A DNA stretch of 64,000 nt, taken from contig JASKMD010000031.1 of NCBI GenBank assembly GCA_030144725.1, positions 2,637,775-2,701,774 on the forward strand, read 5' to 3'. Position 1 is the stretch's first letter; each line of letters begins with the position of its first letter. Source of the stretch: Haematococcus lacustris. Taxonomy: Eukaryota > Chlorophyta > Chlorophyceae > Chlamydomonadales > Haematococcaceae. Made by a program: the position numbers and the translations under genes. Below, one piece after another: positions 1-10,900 of the stretch. The notes beneath the pieces are model-generated. The model saw nothing but the letters and a program-made list of their open reading frames with translations. It was not told the origin of the DNA and did no database searches.

Positions 1-461
1 ACCGGGAATTTAGCATGCACAGCGTAGAACAGAGCACTAAAGAGTCGCTGCAGCTGTGCTCCCTGCTTGTTCAGGACCGCTTGACCGCCTGCCCAAACCT
101 CAGAATGTGGTGCATTGCTCAGAGCACTCCCTGGGGGTCATCAATATCCCTGGGGGGGCCACCTGCCTGCCCGCCTGCTGCCCACGGTTGAAGCCTGGGC
201 GTCATTGCGACCTCGGCTGCCTCCAAGCTGCTCTGCCATTTTGAAGAGTTGTCTACTCTAGCAGGGGTCGCGTTGCTGGGGTACCCGCGGCACGTCGCAT
301 GTCCGACACGACAGTGTTTGACCAGCTTGCCCTCAACTCCGTTCCTCTCTCACTAATACCTTTAGCTCCAAGAGGCACCAAGAGGGTTCGCTATTCATAC
401 TTCTCAAAAAGCGCGGTCATGCATTTGATTTCGTGTATCGGTTCTGTCGCACAACAACAGC

Positions 462-1010
462 ATGTCATACGTGCCGAAGAATGTGAAGGACAGGATTGCG
501 CTCGAGACTTCCTTGCAGGAAGCCAAGGCACATGCCGACGAGCTGCAGCGTGGGAGGAATGTAGCGGACTGGCACGTAAAGGATGCGCGGGTAAGGCTGT
601 GACATGTCGGGTCGCAGCAAATGGTGGGCCCAGCGTCGTGGCTCACGACTCGCCTTCGAGCACCTCTGCCTACACTCTATAATCAGATAAGCACCAAACG
701 AGAAGCATTGGGCGCCCCTCTCTTAACGAACTGCTTGGTAGCACAGTACCCTGTTCCTGGGACGACATCGACAGCTCGTCAAGACGGCATCAAGATGGGT
801 GTGGAGGTACAGCCACTGCATTACACCCATGCATCCGTCACCCTGAATACTACCTTGGATTGCCACACACACTTGAGCATGTCCCCTGTTGTGCAGATCT
901 TGAAAACTGCACGGCAAGCGCGTCTGAAAGAACTGTATGAGCGGGAGGCATTAGCCTATGAGGCGGAACTCCATGGCATGGGTTTGTCACTGGTTAAGCC
1001 ACGCCAATGA
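462..1010 (+). CDS. CFAP141-like ciliary microtubule inner protein
   Basis: Two exons, 462-590 and 897-1010, join in phase 0 (donor CGG|GTAAGG, acceptor TTGTGCAG|ATC) to give an 80-residue protein starting MSYVPKNVKDRIALE and ending in TGA. It is helical and highly charged. The C-terminal pattern QARLKELYEREALAYEAEL followed by GMG resembles, from memory, the C-terminus of animal CFAP141 (C1orf189) and Chlamydomonas FAP141, small proteins bound inside axonemal doublet microtubules. The similarity rests on a short segment, so another small ciliary helical protein is possible. The longer ORFs in other frames here lack comparable composition. The start is the first in-frame ATG of the exon. The gene lies alone, upstream of a mobile-element-like gene on the same strand. 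Confidence 0.6.
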
Positions 1011-1617
1011 CATAAGAGTGAACAGGATGACCACCAGGTCATAGCTGTGGGTGCAGCATGAGCCAGCAGGCGGGGTCAGCACGAGTCAAAAAGCAGTGCA
1101 CGAGTGGGGGAGTTGGCCCACCTTCACCACCACCCCACATCAGTTGACTGGACGGCACATCCTCTGCCTGCAGCCCAACGAACACGCCACCCAGTGGTTC
1201 AAGCCAAGCTGGTAGTAGCAGCAGGCAGGGCTTGGGTGCACCATGCTAGGGTGCACCATGCTTAGCTGACCCAGAGGTAGGTACCAGCAGCTAGCGATGG
1301 CCAGCCTAGCTGGTGCTACCCAGCTCTGGGTCAACCCCGCCCTCACCTCCTCCAAGCGCTCAGCAGTGCCGGCACCATCCCACAGCAGCTGAAGGATGAC
1401 CGGCAAGTTGCAGGGTTTACTTGTGATGTCTGACATCTTGTGTGAGGGGCCTCATCCTCAGCATTAGCGTCTGCCTGCATTTGGCTGCCTGCCCAGCATG
1501 CTTCTTCTCTGGCATGCTGACAGAGCTGCACGCATCGAGGGTTTGAGTGTTGTATGCAACGGGCTTGGTGTGACGTCTACATCCTCATGACTGATTCTGC
1601 ACTGGGTTGTACCTCTC

Positions 1618-1770
1618 ACTCAAAACCTGACCTCTCTGACCCCTCTGAGGTTACCCCTCTGACCCCTGACCTCCCTGACCCTGACCCCCTCTGACCCCTC
1701 TGAACTTACCCCTCTGACCCCTAACTGGTTACCCCTAAAGGTTACCTGACCTCTCTGACCCCTAACTGGT
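1618..1770. repeat. Degenerate CTGACC/CCTCTGACC minisatellite
   Basis: Irregular tandem copies of a unit close to CTGACCCCTCTGA, interspersed with GGTTACCCCT. The copies have diverged, so the array is old. Confidence 0.7.
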
Positions 1771-1825
1771 AATTTGGCCCTCTACGGTACCCTGTTTTTT
1801 GTTACGTGACCATGTAAGGCTAAGC

Positions 1826-1912
1826 TAATGCTGGCTGTGAGATCTGGATCTCCCCTGTGAGAAGTGTGATGTGGTGAGGTGATCTGAGGCCGGGTTCGAT
1901 TCCCGGGCAGAC
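1826..1912 (+). repeat. tRNA-like (SINE-type) segment
   Basis: A perfect T-arm/B-box, CCGGGTTCGATTCCCGG, sits at about 1891-1907 with a weak A-box-like TGGCTGTGAGATCTGG about 60 bp upstream. No 5' acceptor strand pairs with the 3' GCAGACT, so this is not a functional tRNA gene. A tRNA-derived SINE fragment is the better reading. The same GG(G)CAGAC tail follows a B-box on the minus strand near 6140. Confidence 0.35.
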
Positions 1913-2195
1913 TTCCTGACAACGCTCAGTCTGTCACGGAGAACTCTGTCACCGCCACTAATCACGCAACATTATTGCCCTGTTTGGCCCTCTACGGTCC
2001 AGGACTTTCTGTAACGCTAGGGGCCCCAGCAAAGGTGCACATGGGTTGATAGCGAGGAGCATTGGTGAACATGCTAGCCAGCACATTTGGAAGTGTCCTT
2101 TGGAAGTGTCCTTAAGAGGTGCGAGAGTGAGTGACACCGGCTCCTGGGATAAGTAGCTATGAGCAGGTGATAGCAGACATGAGCCTAGTGGCGCA

Positions 2196-3668
2196 ATGCC
2201 TCCGAGGAAGCGGCCCAGTAGCGCGGAGCCAGAGCCGCATCCGATTGAAAGCCCGCGAAAACGAGGTTCGTCGTAGTCATTGGGTGGTCCGCTGCAACTA
2301 TGCAGTCCGGTGTGCTCCGCGCTGCTAACATCGCTACTGTTCATGCCAGCGCAGGTCCTCGCACCCCTCCAGGCAAACAACGCGAGGAGCGAAGGGCTCA
2401 ATGGAAGACCCAGCGCCGACAGGTGCCCACGCGCCCCTGCCTTGTATGCCCCCGCATTGTTTGTGTCCCCGCATTGTTTCCCGGCCTGTCAATGTTGCCG
2501 GTCATGTTGCTTGGCCGCAGGTCATTAAAGTCCCGGGTGGCGCCGTGCTTCGCGAGTGCAAGAAAACCCGACGCAAGCTGAAGGAACATTTCCAGCTGCG
2601 GGCCGAGATCCATTCTCAGCTCCGCGTGATTGCGTCGCTATTTGTGCTCAGAATCTTCCTAACGCGCCTGGTGGGCTACCCCACACCGGGGTTCCGCAGC
2701 GCCCCCACACCTCCAGCCGTGCAGCCTCCCCTAGCCCCTGATGCTGCACCCCTACCCCCACTCCCCATGCGTGCCCCTGCCCAGACAGCCAGCATGGACA
2801 TGAACTGGGAGCCAAAGCCTGACCCAGACCCTGAGCCAGAGCCAGAGCCTGCCCCAGCACCACCCACGCTCAGGCCACCTAGTGCCCGCCTCGCTGCCCG
2901 CCACTGCCACCTGCCAAGCAGCTGGTGGTGTTCTTTGGTGCAGCTAGCATTGGCACAGCGGGAGGCTGGGGTGCTGATGCGGTGTTGCGTGCCTGCCGCA
3001 AGGTGGTGTGCAGGCCCAGGGGCACAGACCAGCGGCGGGGCAGGGTGGTGCTTGTGGATGAGCACCGCACCACCCGGGTCAGCTCGGCAGTGAACGGCCA
3101 GCAGCCCTGTGAGAGGCAACTGATCAAACGCAGGCCCACCAGGCCTGTGAACTGGAAGCCACCAGCAGGGCAGGTGGAAGAGCGCCTTGTGCGCCCAGCC
3201 TGGAGCCAGCAGTGTGACCGGCCGGTGCGGGGCATGATGTGGTGCCCTGTGGTGGCCCCCCGCAAGCCCCCACAGGCCCCACGCAGCAGCCAGGAAGCCT
3301 CACAGCCTGCAGCCTCAGAGCCTGGGCCCAGCAGTCCCCTGCCAGCCAAGCGCAGCAAGCGCACTGAGGCTGGGCAGCCAGCTGAGCCCACCCAGCCTAC
3401 CAAGGACAAGGGCAAAGTCAAGGCCAAGGGCAAGGCTGCCAAAGCCAAGCCAGCACCACAGCCAGGCAGGTGGCTGGACAGGGACTGCAATGCAGCGCTG
3501 AACATGCAGCGCATTGGGGAGAGCAAGTGGCGCTTACTGGAGCTGTGCTGGTGGCCAGAGCAGGGGAAGCTGCCAGCCAAGGGCAAGGAGTACCCAGGCC
3601 TGGGCTACAAGCGGCTGCGAGACAAGCCACACACAGCCCAGCAGCAGCAGCCCGCTGAGGCACAGTAG
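2196..3668 (+). CDS. TnpB/Fanzor-like RuvC C-terminal protein (copy 1)
   Basis: Exons 2196-2265, 2355-2422, 2521-2670 and 2922-3668 keep phase and give about 344 residues. The N-terminus is basic (MPPRKRPSSAEPEP). From residue 97 the protein reads LVVFFGAASIGTAGGWG, then VDEHRTTRVSS with the Asp at about 142, then WLDRDCNAALNMQR with the final Asp at about 284. These match the glycine-rich strand, the D-E-x-R-T-S/T motif and the D-R-D-x-N-A-A-x-N motif of the RuvC II-III region of TnpB (OrfB) and eukaryotic Fanzor. The paired CxxC zinc ribbon seen in active members is missing; only scattered Cys remain. A Lys/Ala/Pro-rich insert lies before the last motif. No RuvC-I aspartate or guide-RNA-binding N-terminal domain is visible, so RNA-guided cleavage is unlikely as modelled. 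It could be a domesticated fragment or a decaying transposon gene. The 2671-2921 intron is less certain than the others. Confidence 0.55.
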
Positions 3669-4988
3669 TGTGTGCTCCCCCCCATTTAAGCTGTCATCAG
3701 CTTTCAATTAGTGCATGTTTTGTCATGCCAACTCTACGGTGTAGCCCTAACGGGTTAGGCAATGCTGTAGGTGGTAGGCGACCATGACCATGTGTATGCC
3801 ATGTGTAGGCCATGCATAGCATGCCATGCGATGGGAACTCCACACAGACAAAACACTGTTTTGTAGTGGTCCACAATTAGTGTGTTCGACTGCAATGAAG
3901 GCTCAAGGTTGAGGGCCAAGGTGCTGGCCAGCACATGCAAAGACAGCGTCATCTCACCTACAAGTAGGCGCTAAGTTGTCTGGAAGGATAGTGGAAAGGC
4001 ATGCCGCAATCGTCATGCAGTCATGCCCAAATGCTCTGTAGTTGTGGTTGAGGTGATGTTAAGGTGACATAACACATGACTGAGCTATGCTGGTTACCGG
4101 GCCATTACAAAACCGGGCAGGCATGGCCAGGAGTGGTGCACGTGCCCGACAATGGCCTCTCGTGCAAATGGCAGCAACAGCCATCTGCCGAAACTAGCAC
4201 AGGGCAAGAGCTTAGGTCCAAAGCAGGGGTGGGCAAGAGCTGCTGGTGGCACACCAGAAGGCAGAGCTGCAGCGGAACATACGGCTGCGCTGGCAGAGCT
4301 GGGCTGGGTTAGATCCCCCGGCATCACACGCCCGGCATCACACACAAGTCATGACGACGGCGGGGATCATTGCAGCGCGAACTGCAGATGCAGATACTGC
4401 AGCGTGTGTGCAGCCGCATCTCTCTTTTGGCTCGTAACCGCGTTGCAATGATCCCCGCCCGCGTATTGCCAGGCGTTCAGAACAGGCACGTTGCAGCGTA
4501 AACCATGCAGCAGCTTTCCTTCCAATACACGCGCACAGCTCTGCATCGGCGCAATGTGGCACCCGGCCGTTGCCTGGTCGCAGGCCGCTGCCCATCGGCG
4601 CCCTGCCCATGGCCAGGTTTCGTGGCAGCGTCAGGGCGCTGAGCAACAAGCCAGCCAGGGAGCCCGCCAGTGAGTGCGGCCTTCAAGGTGTTGCAGCGTT
4701 GCTCGCAATGCGGCAACCTTGATGTTACAATGTCGTGAAGCAAGCCTGGGCACAGCAGTCCTCGTAGCTTGTGTGGCACAAACAACCAGAAACAGGGGCA
4801 GTGAGACCACAGCTGCAGAGGCGGTCATGCCTGACAATAGACAGGCGGAAGGGTACACGGGACAGCTGGCCACAGCGAGCAGAGCAGGCTGGCAGGCACG
4901 ACTCAGGTCGCGCAGTCAGGCAGAGGGCAGTCAAGCACAGAGGGCAGCCAGACACATCAGGCATTGGAGCAGGCGCCCCTGATAACCC
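3669..4988. other. Intergenic, nothing recognised
   Basis: No exon with convincing protein similarity, no long simple repeat and no RNA gene was seen between the RuvC-like gene and the first oxidoreductase gene. Confidence 0.45.
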
Positions 4989-7900
4989 ATGGTACAACAG
5001 CGCACCCCTGCTGCAGAAGCTGCTGCTGCTGCCCTTGTTCACCTTGCTTGCCTGTCCTGCTGCTGCCGTCTGCCACCTTACTTGCCTGCCCTGCTGCCTG
5101 ACTGGGGCTGGCAAGGTGAGGCCCTGCGGTACGGGCACTTCCTGGGAGCGGACACTTCCGGCGCCGCCTCAGCCAACACCCCTCATGGCCTGACGCACAA
5201 CGTGTGGGGCATGCAGGACCAGGTGGGCACAGCGCCTAGCCAAACACAGCCTGGCTGCCCACAGCCTCCACCGCAGCCTCCACCTGTCATCACCCCTGAC
5301 TGCCTCAGCACTATCAGCACCTGGTCTGCCACCACACTGCCACCGCCACCACCGCCACAACCAAGCTCATCGCATCACCCATGCTGGCCTCCTACATACC
5401 CACCCCTTGATGTGGCTGTGGGGTTTACCATATGGTCACTGCCAGCAGATGTGATGGTCCATGTGACTGCCAGCACCTCCACCTGGCTGACCAGATCATA
5501 GAGTGGACATCTGCAGTCGAGCTCTGCTGCTGCTGACATAGAGACAGGAGGTGGTGACTCCACATGCAGCGATAGTGTAGCTAAGTCACTACCTAAGTGT
5601 CAGCGCTGGGTTAGGTGCTGCTGGTCATAATGGGGTCCACCTCCTGCAATGTGATGGAGTCCAGGGGTGGTGGACTGCCCTGCACCTGGCTTGGTGGCAT
5701 CGCTGTGCTCTTGCATACATTGTGCCCAGAAGTCCCAAAGTGCTCAGGCCGTCCATCACCTATCCTCCCAGCTAGCCAGGCGAGCGGTTAAGGGGCTGGG
5801 CGAGGGATTCAAACCTCTGGACATATTTGTGCAGTGGGCTGCTCCAGACAACCGTTATGCCGCGCTTGCCATGCTGAAAAGCGTCAGAGGGTCCACTTGG
5901 CCAGGGTCGGGTGCACTGCCGCTGGCCCTCAATAGAACAGCAGTAGGGCAGTCTCACACCGCCCGCTGCAAAAGTTGTGTGTGGCAGTGTCTACATCACA
6001 CACATTGAACTTCTTAGCTTAGCCCACCCAGCTGCTGACGATTGTGATAGCACCCTGGCCCAGCCGCCTGGGAGCCTCCCACCTGCTCCATGCATTTGTG
6101 GTAATGTCCAGGCATCCATGAGTGCACTTAGGTCTGCCGGGATTTGAACCAGTGTCCCACCTCCGTCAGCTGTCATGCACCACCAGCTGTGCATCAGCGG
6201 CATGCTGGCAACCCACCGATGGTAGCGCATCAGCTGTCAGCAGCCACATGCCCAGGCAGCCCAGCCAGCAGCTATGGGTGAGGCCTCCAGTGATTGCCAC
6301 GAATCACGAAACGGGCCGTCACGAGTCACAGCGCATTCCCTTGCAGTTTGGGGCTATGTCATCTGTGTTCTGGACCATCTGAAACAGACAGTCCGCATGA
6401 GTTTGTACAGCATGCGGGGTTTGCTGCCCACCTTTGCACTCCAGGTGTTGGATTGATCCCTTGTGCTTCCCTGGTTGTGCTGCAGACCCAGAAGTACCCG
6501 ACCCTGACCAAGGACGAAGGCGAGGTGGACGTGGTGGTGATCGGGGCAGGCATGACGGGGCTTACAACCGCTTACTACCTCGCCAAGCAAGGTGCAAGAC
6601 GGAGGAGAGAGACCTAGAGGGTTGGCGGAGATGAAGCACAGCAGCCTTTGGAGCCGTGTCTGGTAGCTCCGCATCCCCGCAAGGCCCAGCAAAACTGTTA
6701 GCTTGGAGGCTTTCCTACCTGCGGGCGCCGATATCTTTAGCACTGGCTGTCGCAAATGCACGACCAGTCCTGCCGTGCACTTTTAGAAGTGCGCGGCGCG
6801 TGTGCCGCGCAGGCAAGAGCGTGGCGGTGATTGAGGCTCGCACGCGCGGCTCAGGGCAGACCGGGCGCAGCTCGGCGCACATCATGCAGTGGTAAGCGAT
6901 ACTAATACTCCTGTTATCGTGCCAAGCAGCAGCAGGCGAGGAAGCTGTGAGGCAACCTGGGTTACACAATCACTGGGCGGCCGCCACCTGGTAACACTGG
7001 TCGACACCCTGAACCACCCACTGTATTTATGTTCAGGACTGCGGAATGACTGAGGACTAAGTCATGGCTTCTACGTATCCAATGAGGCCTTGCGATATGC
7101 CTCCTCTTCAGACTGGGGTGTCGTGGTTGTTGTGTGTATTGTAGGGTTGACAACTCTTACCACCGCCTGGAGTCTAAGTATGGCAAGACTAACAGCAAGC
7201 TGGTGGCTGAGTCCATGTCAGCTGCCATTGACTTGATTGAGAAGGTGATGCTCCAGCTGCTGCCGCTAGGCTCACCTCCTAGCCCTGGCCCGCCTAGCGC
7301 CTTCATGCCATCATACTTTTGTCCCTGGTGGGAGGGTAGCAAGGGCATGCCTCGAGGCTACTCTCCTTTCTCAACGCACGCCCGACTTCATCTATCTCTT
7401 TTATCACAGCATGGTCACACATGCTGCAGCCAATGACCGTGTGGCGGCTGGTGTGTGGACAGGTAGTCAAGGATGAGAACCTCCACTGCAGCTTTGCCCG
7501 CGTGCCTGGCTACCTGTTTCCTGCAGAGTACAATGATAAGGTGTGCTGGTGGTGTGAGTGGTGGGGTGTGAGGTATGGGCGGTGTGGGTGGTGCATGTGG
7601 GTGGTTGGGCTCAGTTGGTGTGGGTGATGTGGGTGGCGTGTGCTGGCGGTGTGGTGTGGGTGGTGTGGTGTGGTGTAGCTCTATTCACTGCGAAGGGGTT
7701 AGGGTCAAGGGTTCAAGGGAGTGTTCCAGCCCACAACCCACCAAGGGGTCAAACAGGGAGGGCAAGGCGGCCTAGGCGAGGCGGGTTGCAGGTCATGGTA
7801 AGGGTGCAGGTCAACTCTGTCGTGATGTCTTGATGCTCTTTGTTCTGCTTCTGCTGGATGGCAGAAGCACCTGAAGGAGCTGGATCAGGAGCTGGAGGCA

Positions 7901-10900
7901 TGCCACCGAGCAGGGCTGGCCGATGTGGCCAAGGTGGACAGGGGTGGCAAGCCATTCCATGGCAGTCTGCATGAGGCGCTGTTGTTCCCTGCCAGGTGGT
8001 GCTGCAGTAGCCAGGGCCAGGGCTGGGGCCGGGGCCGGGGTCGGGGCTTCAAGCCACTCGCCTGTGAGATCTGTGAGGCGTGCAGGAGTGCAGCGCTCAA
8101 TAATGAGAGCTGCCTGCCCTTCAGCCTGCGCTGTCTACCTCTGGTGCGTGCAGCGCTGAGTTCCAGCCCCTGGAGTACCTGAACGGCCTGGCCAGTGTGC
8201 TGACCAAAAAGTATGGAGTGAAGCTGTTTGAGATGAGCCGGGTGATGCGCAAGGACCTGGGGTGGGATGGCCAGGTAGGCCCCCTAGGGCTGCACCTCGC
8301 CCACACAGTGCCCCACCTCTCACTGCTGCAGCACACACTGCCGCATTTTACCCTGGAGCAGCACAATACCTGCTATGGATTTCAGTCCCACTACCTGCTC
8401 TGCCAGCTCACGCTCACCAGTCCAGCCACCCGCCCCTCACCCTCACCTCATCCGCCACCTTGCCATCTCCATTGCTCTTGCCATCATGCTGCGTCGCTCT
8501 AAACTAAGTGGGTTGGGGTGAGTGGAGGTGCGACATTGTGGTATGGTGGATTCAAACGACCTGGCATAGTGTGACCAGGCGTAGTGCTGTGCGGGGAGGG
8601 AGTTGGGTGTAATGTGGTGGCTGGCTGTGTCTGGGGCAGCAGCCTGGTGTGGGTGTGGTCCTCCAGGTGCAGTCCCAGGCCGGCGGCTGCATCAAGGCGC
8701 GTGAGGCGCTGGTGCACGCCACCAACACCCCCGTCAACAACAACCGTGAGTAGCCTAGGTGCTGGTCGACAAAGAGAGACAGAGAGAGGCTGCGCTGGGG
8801 AGGGAGGGAGGCAGTTCCAGGGGCAGTCCCGGGTGGCAGTCAGTGCTGGAGCTCAGAGCTGGGCTGACAAGGCTGGAGAAGCGGACGCGACCAGCTCCCC
8901 TGCTGGCTGGAGGTGCTGGCGCTACTGTCTAGCGGGGTGTGCACCGCGGCTGCTGCTGCTGCTGCTGGCTTGTGTATGGCTGCAGAGCTGATTCATACGC
9001 GGCAGCAGGCCTACCGCACCTACATGCTGGCCGTGGCCCTGGACAAGGGTGGGTGGACCTGAACTGGCTAAGCTTACAAAAACAAAACAAAGAGGAAAAA
9101 GCAACACATGCATCAAAAAGAGTGGCTCAGCCAGCGAACTCATGCCAGCTAATGCCCCGCCGCAGCAGCGATACAGGCAGCATTGAGAGGATTGGTTGGT
9201 GGGGCTGTTGCTGCCACTGCAGGGTTGCTGCCACTGCGGGGTTGGTGGGGCTGTTGCTGCCACTGCAGACAGGCATAGCGATACTGCAGGCAGGAATCAG
9301 AGGATATGGCGGGGCCTGTGAGGCTGTTGCTGCCATAAACACAACTGGACAGAAGCTGCAGGCTTCGGGGGTGGGCGGGCAGGCGGGTGTCTGGCCCTGG
9401 CCACACCCAGGAACAGCACCATGCGCGCCATTTGTGCATTGTGGTGCAATAGACCGGTGGCTGGTCCCTTGAGGGGTGGGATGCCGGCTCACCCTCACAC
9501 CACCCTCCAGCCACCCACCCCACTCACCCTTACCTCCTCTGCCACCTTGCCAGGCAGTATGGTGCAGTAGACGATTGGTTGGTTCTGAGGTAAGTAAGAG
9601 CCTGCGGGCGAGAGGGTTTTGCATGTCCCTTCATGCAGGCCATAGATGTAGACCTTGTTCAAGCTGTGACATTGCTGGGGGTTCACTAGCTCATGCTCTC
9701 TGATGCGTGTGGCAGGCAGCGTGGAGCGTGCCTGCTGGTGGTCCACAGAAGATCCCTACCACTATGTTCGCATCCACCACCACAAAGGCCATGATGTGCT
9801 GCTGGTGAGACCCACGTGGGCTGTCGCAGGGCCCTGCGCCGGCCCTGGTAGTTGAAGCAGCTTCGCGGGCTGCGGCTACGGAAGCCTTTCCTCGCGTAGT
9901 CCATGCTCGTGTGGGTCTCGCAACGCCATCTCCTCCTCGTGTCACGCACGCATAACGCCCGCCGGGTATGCGCCACTGTCTTCGCACCGCCTCCGCCTCG
10001 CACCGGTGCAGGTTGGTGGGAGCGACCACACCACCGGGCGCCCGACACCTGAGTACTACGACGCTTGGGCGGAGCTAGAGGCATTTGCGCGCAAGCGCTG
10101 GCCGCAATGCAAGGAGGTGGTTGGACGTTGGAGTGGCCAGGTGGGGACACGGCTCCACCAGCCCGCGTCCGCGTCTCGGTGAACAGGCCTGGAATGTATT
10201 GTCAGCACGATGCTACTGCCTGGCACTTACCTCGACCCCACAATCCTTCAGCAAACTTTGCGAATGGACCCCCATGTTTGTGCATGCCCATGTGCATGCC
10301 CATGTCCATGCTCACATCAGTGTCACATGGTCGGCAAGATTCCCACTGTCGTGACGCTGTCGATGCCCAGGTGTACGAGCCTGTGGATGACCTGGGGCTG
10401 TACGGGCTCGACCTCCTTAACCCCCTGAACCTGGAGGCAGCTGGTGCGCACCCCTACTGCTGACCAGGGGGAACGGTTGGCATTGCCCGCCCTCCTCCAC
10501 CTCTGCCCTGTCCAGCCACCTGATGCTTGCATGGCCCCTCAACTTCACATGCCGACCACCCCCCAGGACATGCAATAGTAACGGGTATTCCCTTTTCCTC
10601 CCATGCAGCCACCCAGTCACACTTCCACTCACCCATGTTGCTTGTCCCACCGCATGTGGCCCTCCCAGCCTGCACCCTGTCCACCTTCCTTAGCAGCCCT
10701 GTGGCCTTACTCAGCGTGGCCAGACTCCTCTGATCTGGTCTGACCTGTTTGTACCGGCGCCCTCCGCTTCTTTGACAGCAGTTGGCAGCAGTCGGCAACG
10801 ATCAAGAGGAGTGCGACATGTGAATGTACCTCACCTCACCTTCTCTTACTAGGGGATGTGGACTCACACTGGCGCAGGCCTCTCTCTTGGAGCATCCATA

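Larger units (their letters stand above)
1011..2195. other. Intergenic, repeat-bearing
   Basis: I see no coding exon here. The stretch holds a CTGACC-rich minisatellite, a tRNA-like B-box segment, and two copies of a short motif beginning GGCCCTCTACGGT (1775 and 1986) that resembles sequences near 32945 and 35711. Confidence 0.5.

Noticed and set aside
1891..1907. Functional tRNA gene
   Set aside because: Only the T-arm is complete; no matching acceptor stem or anticodon arm can be drawn.
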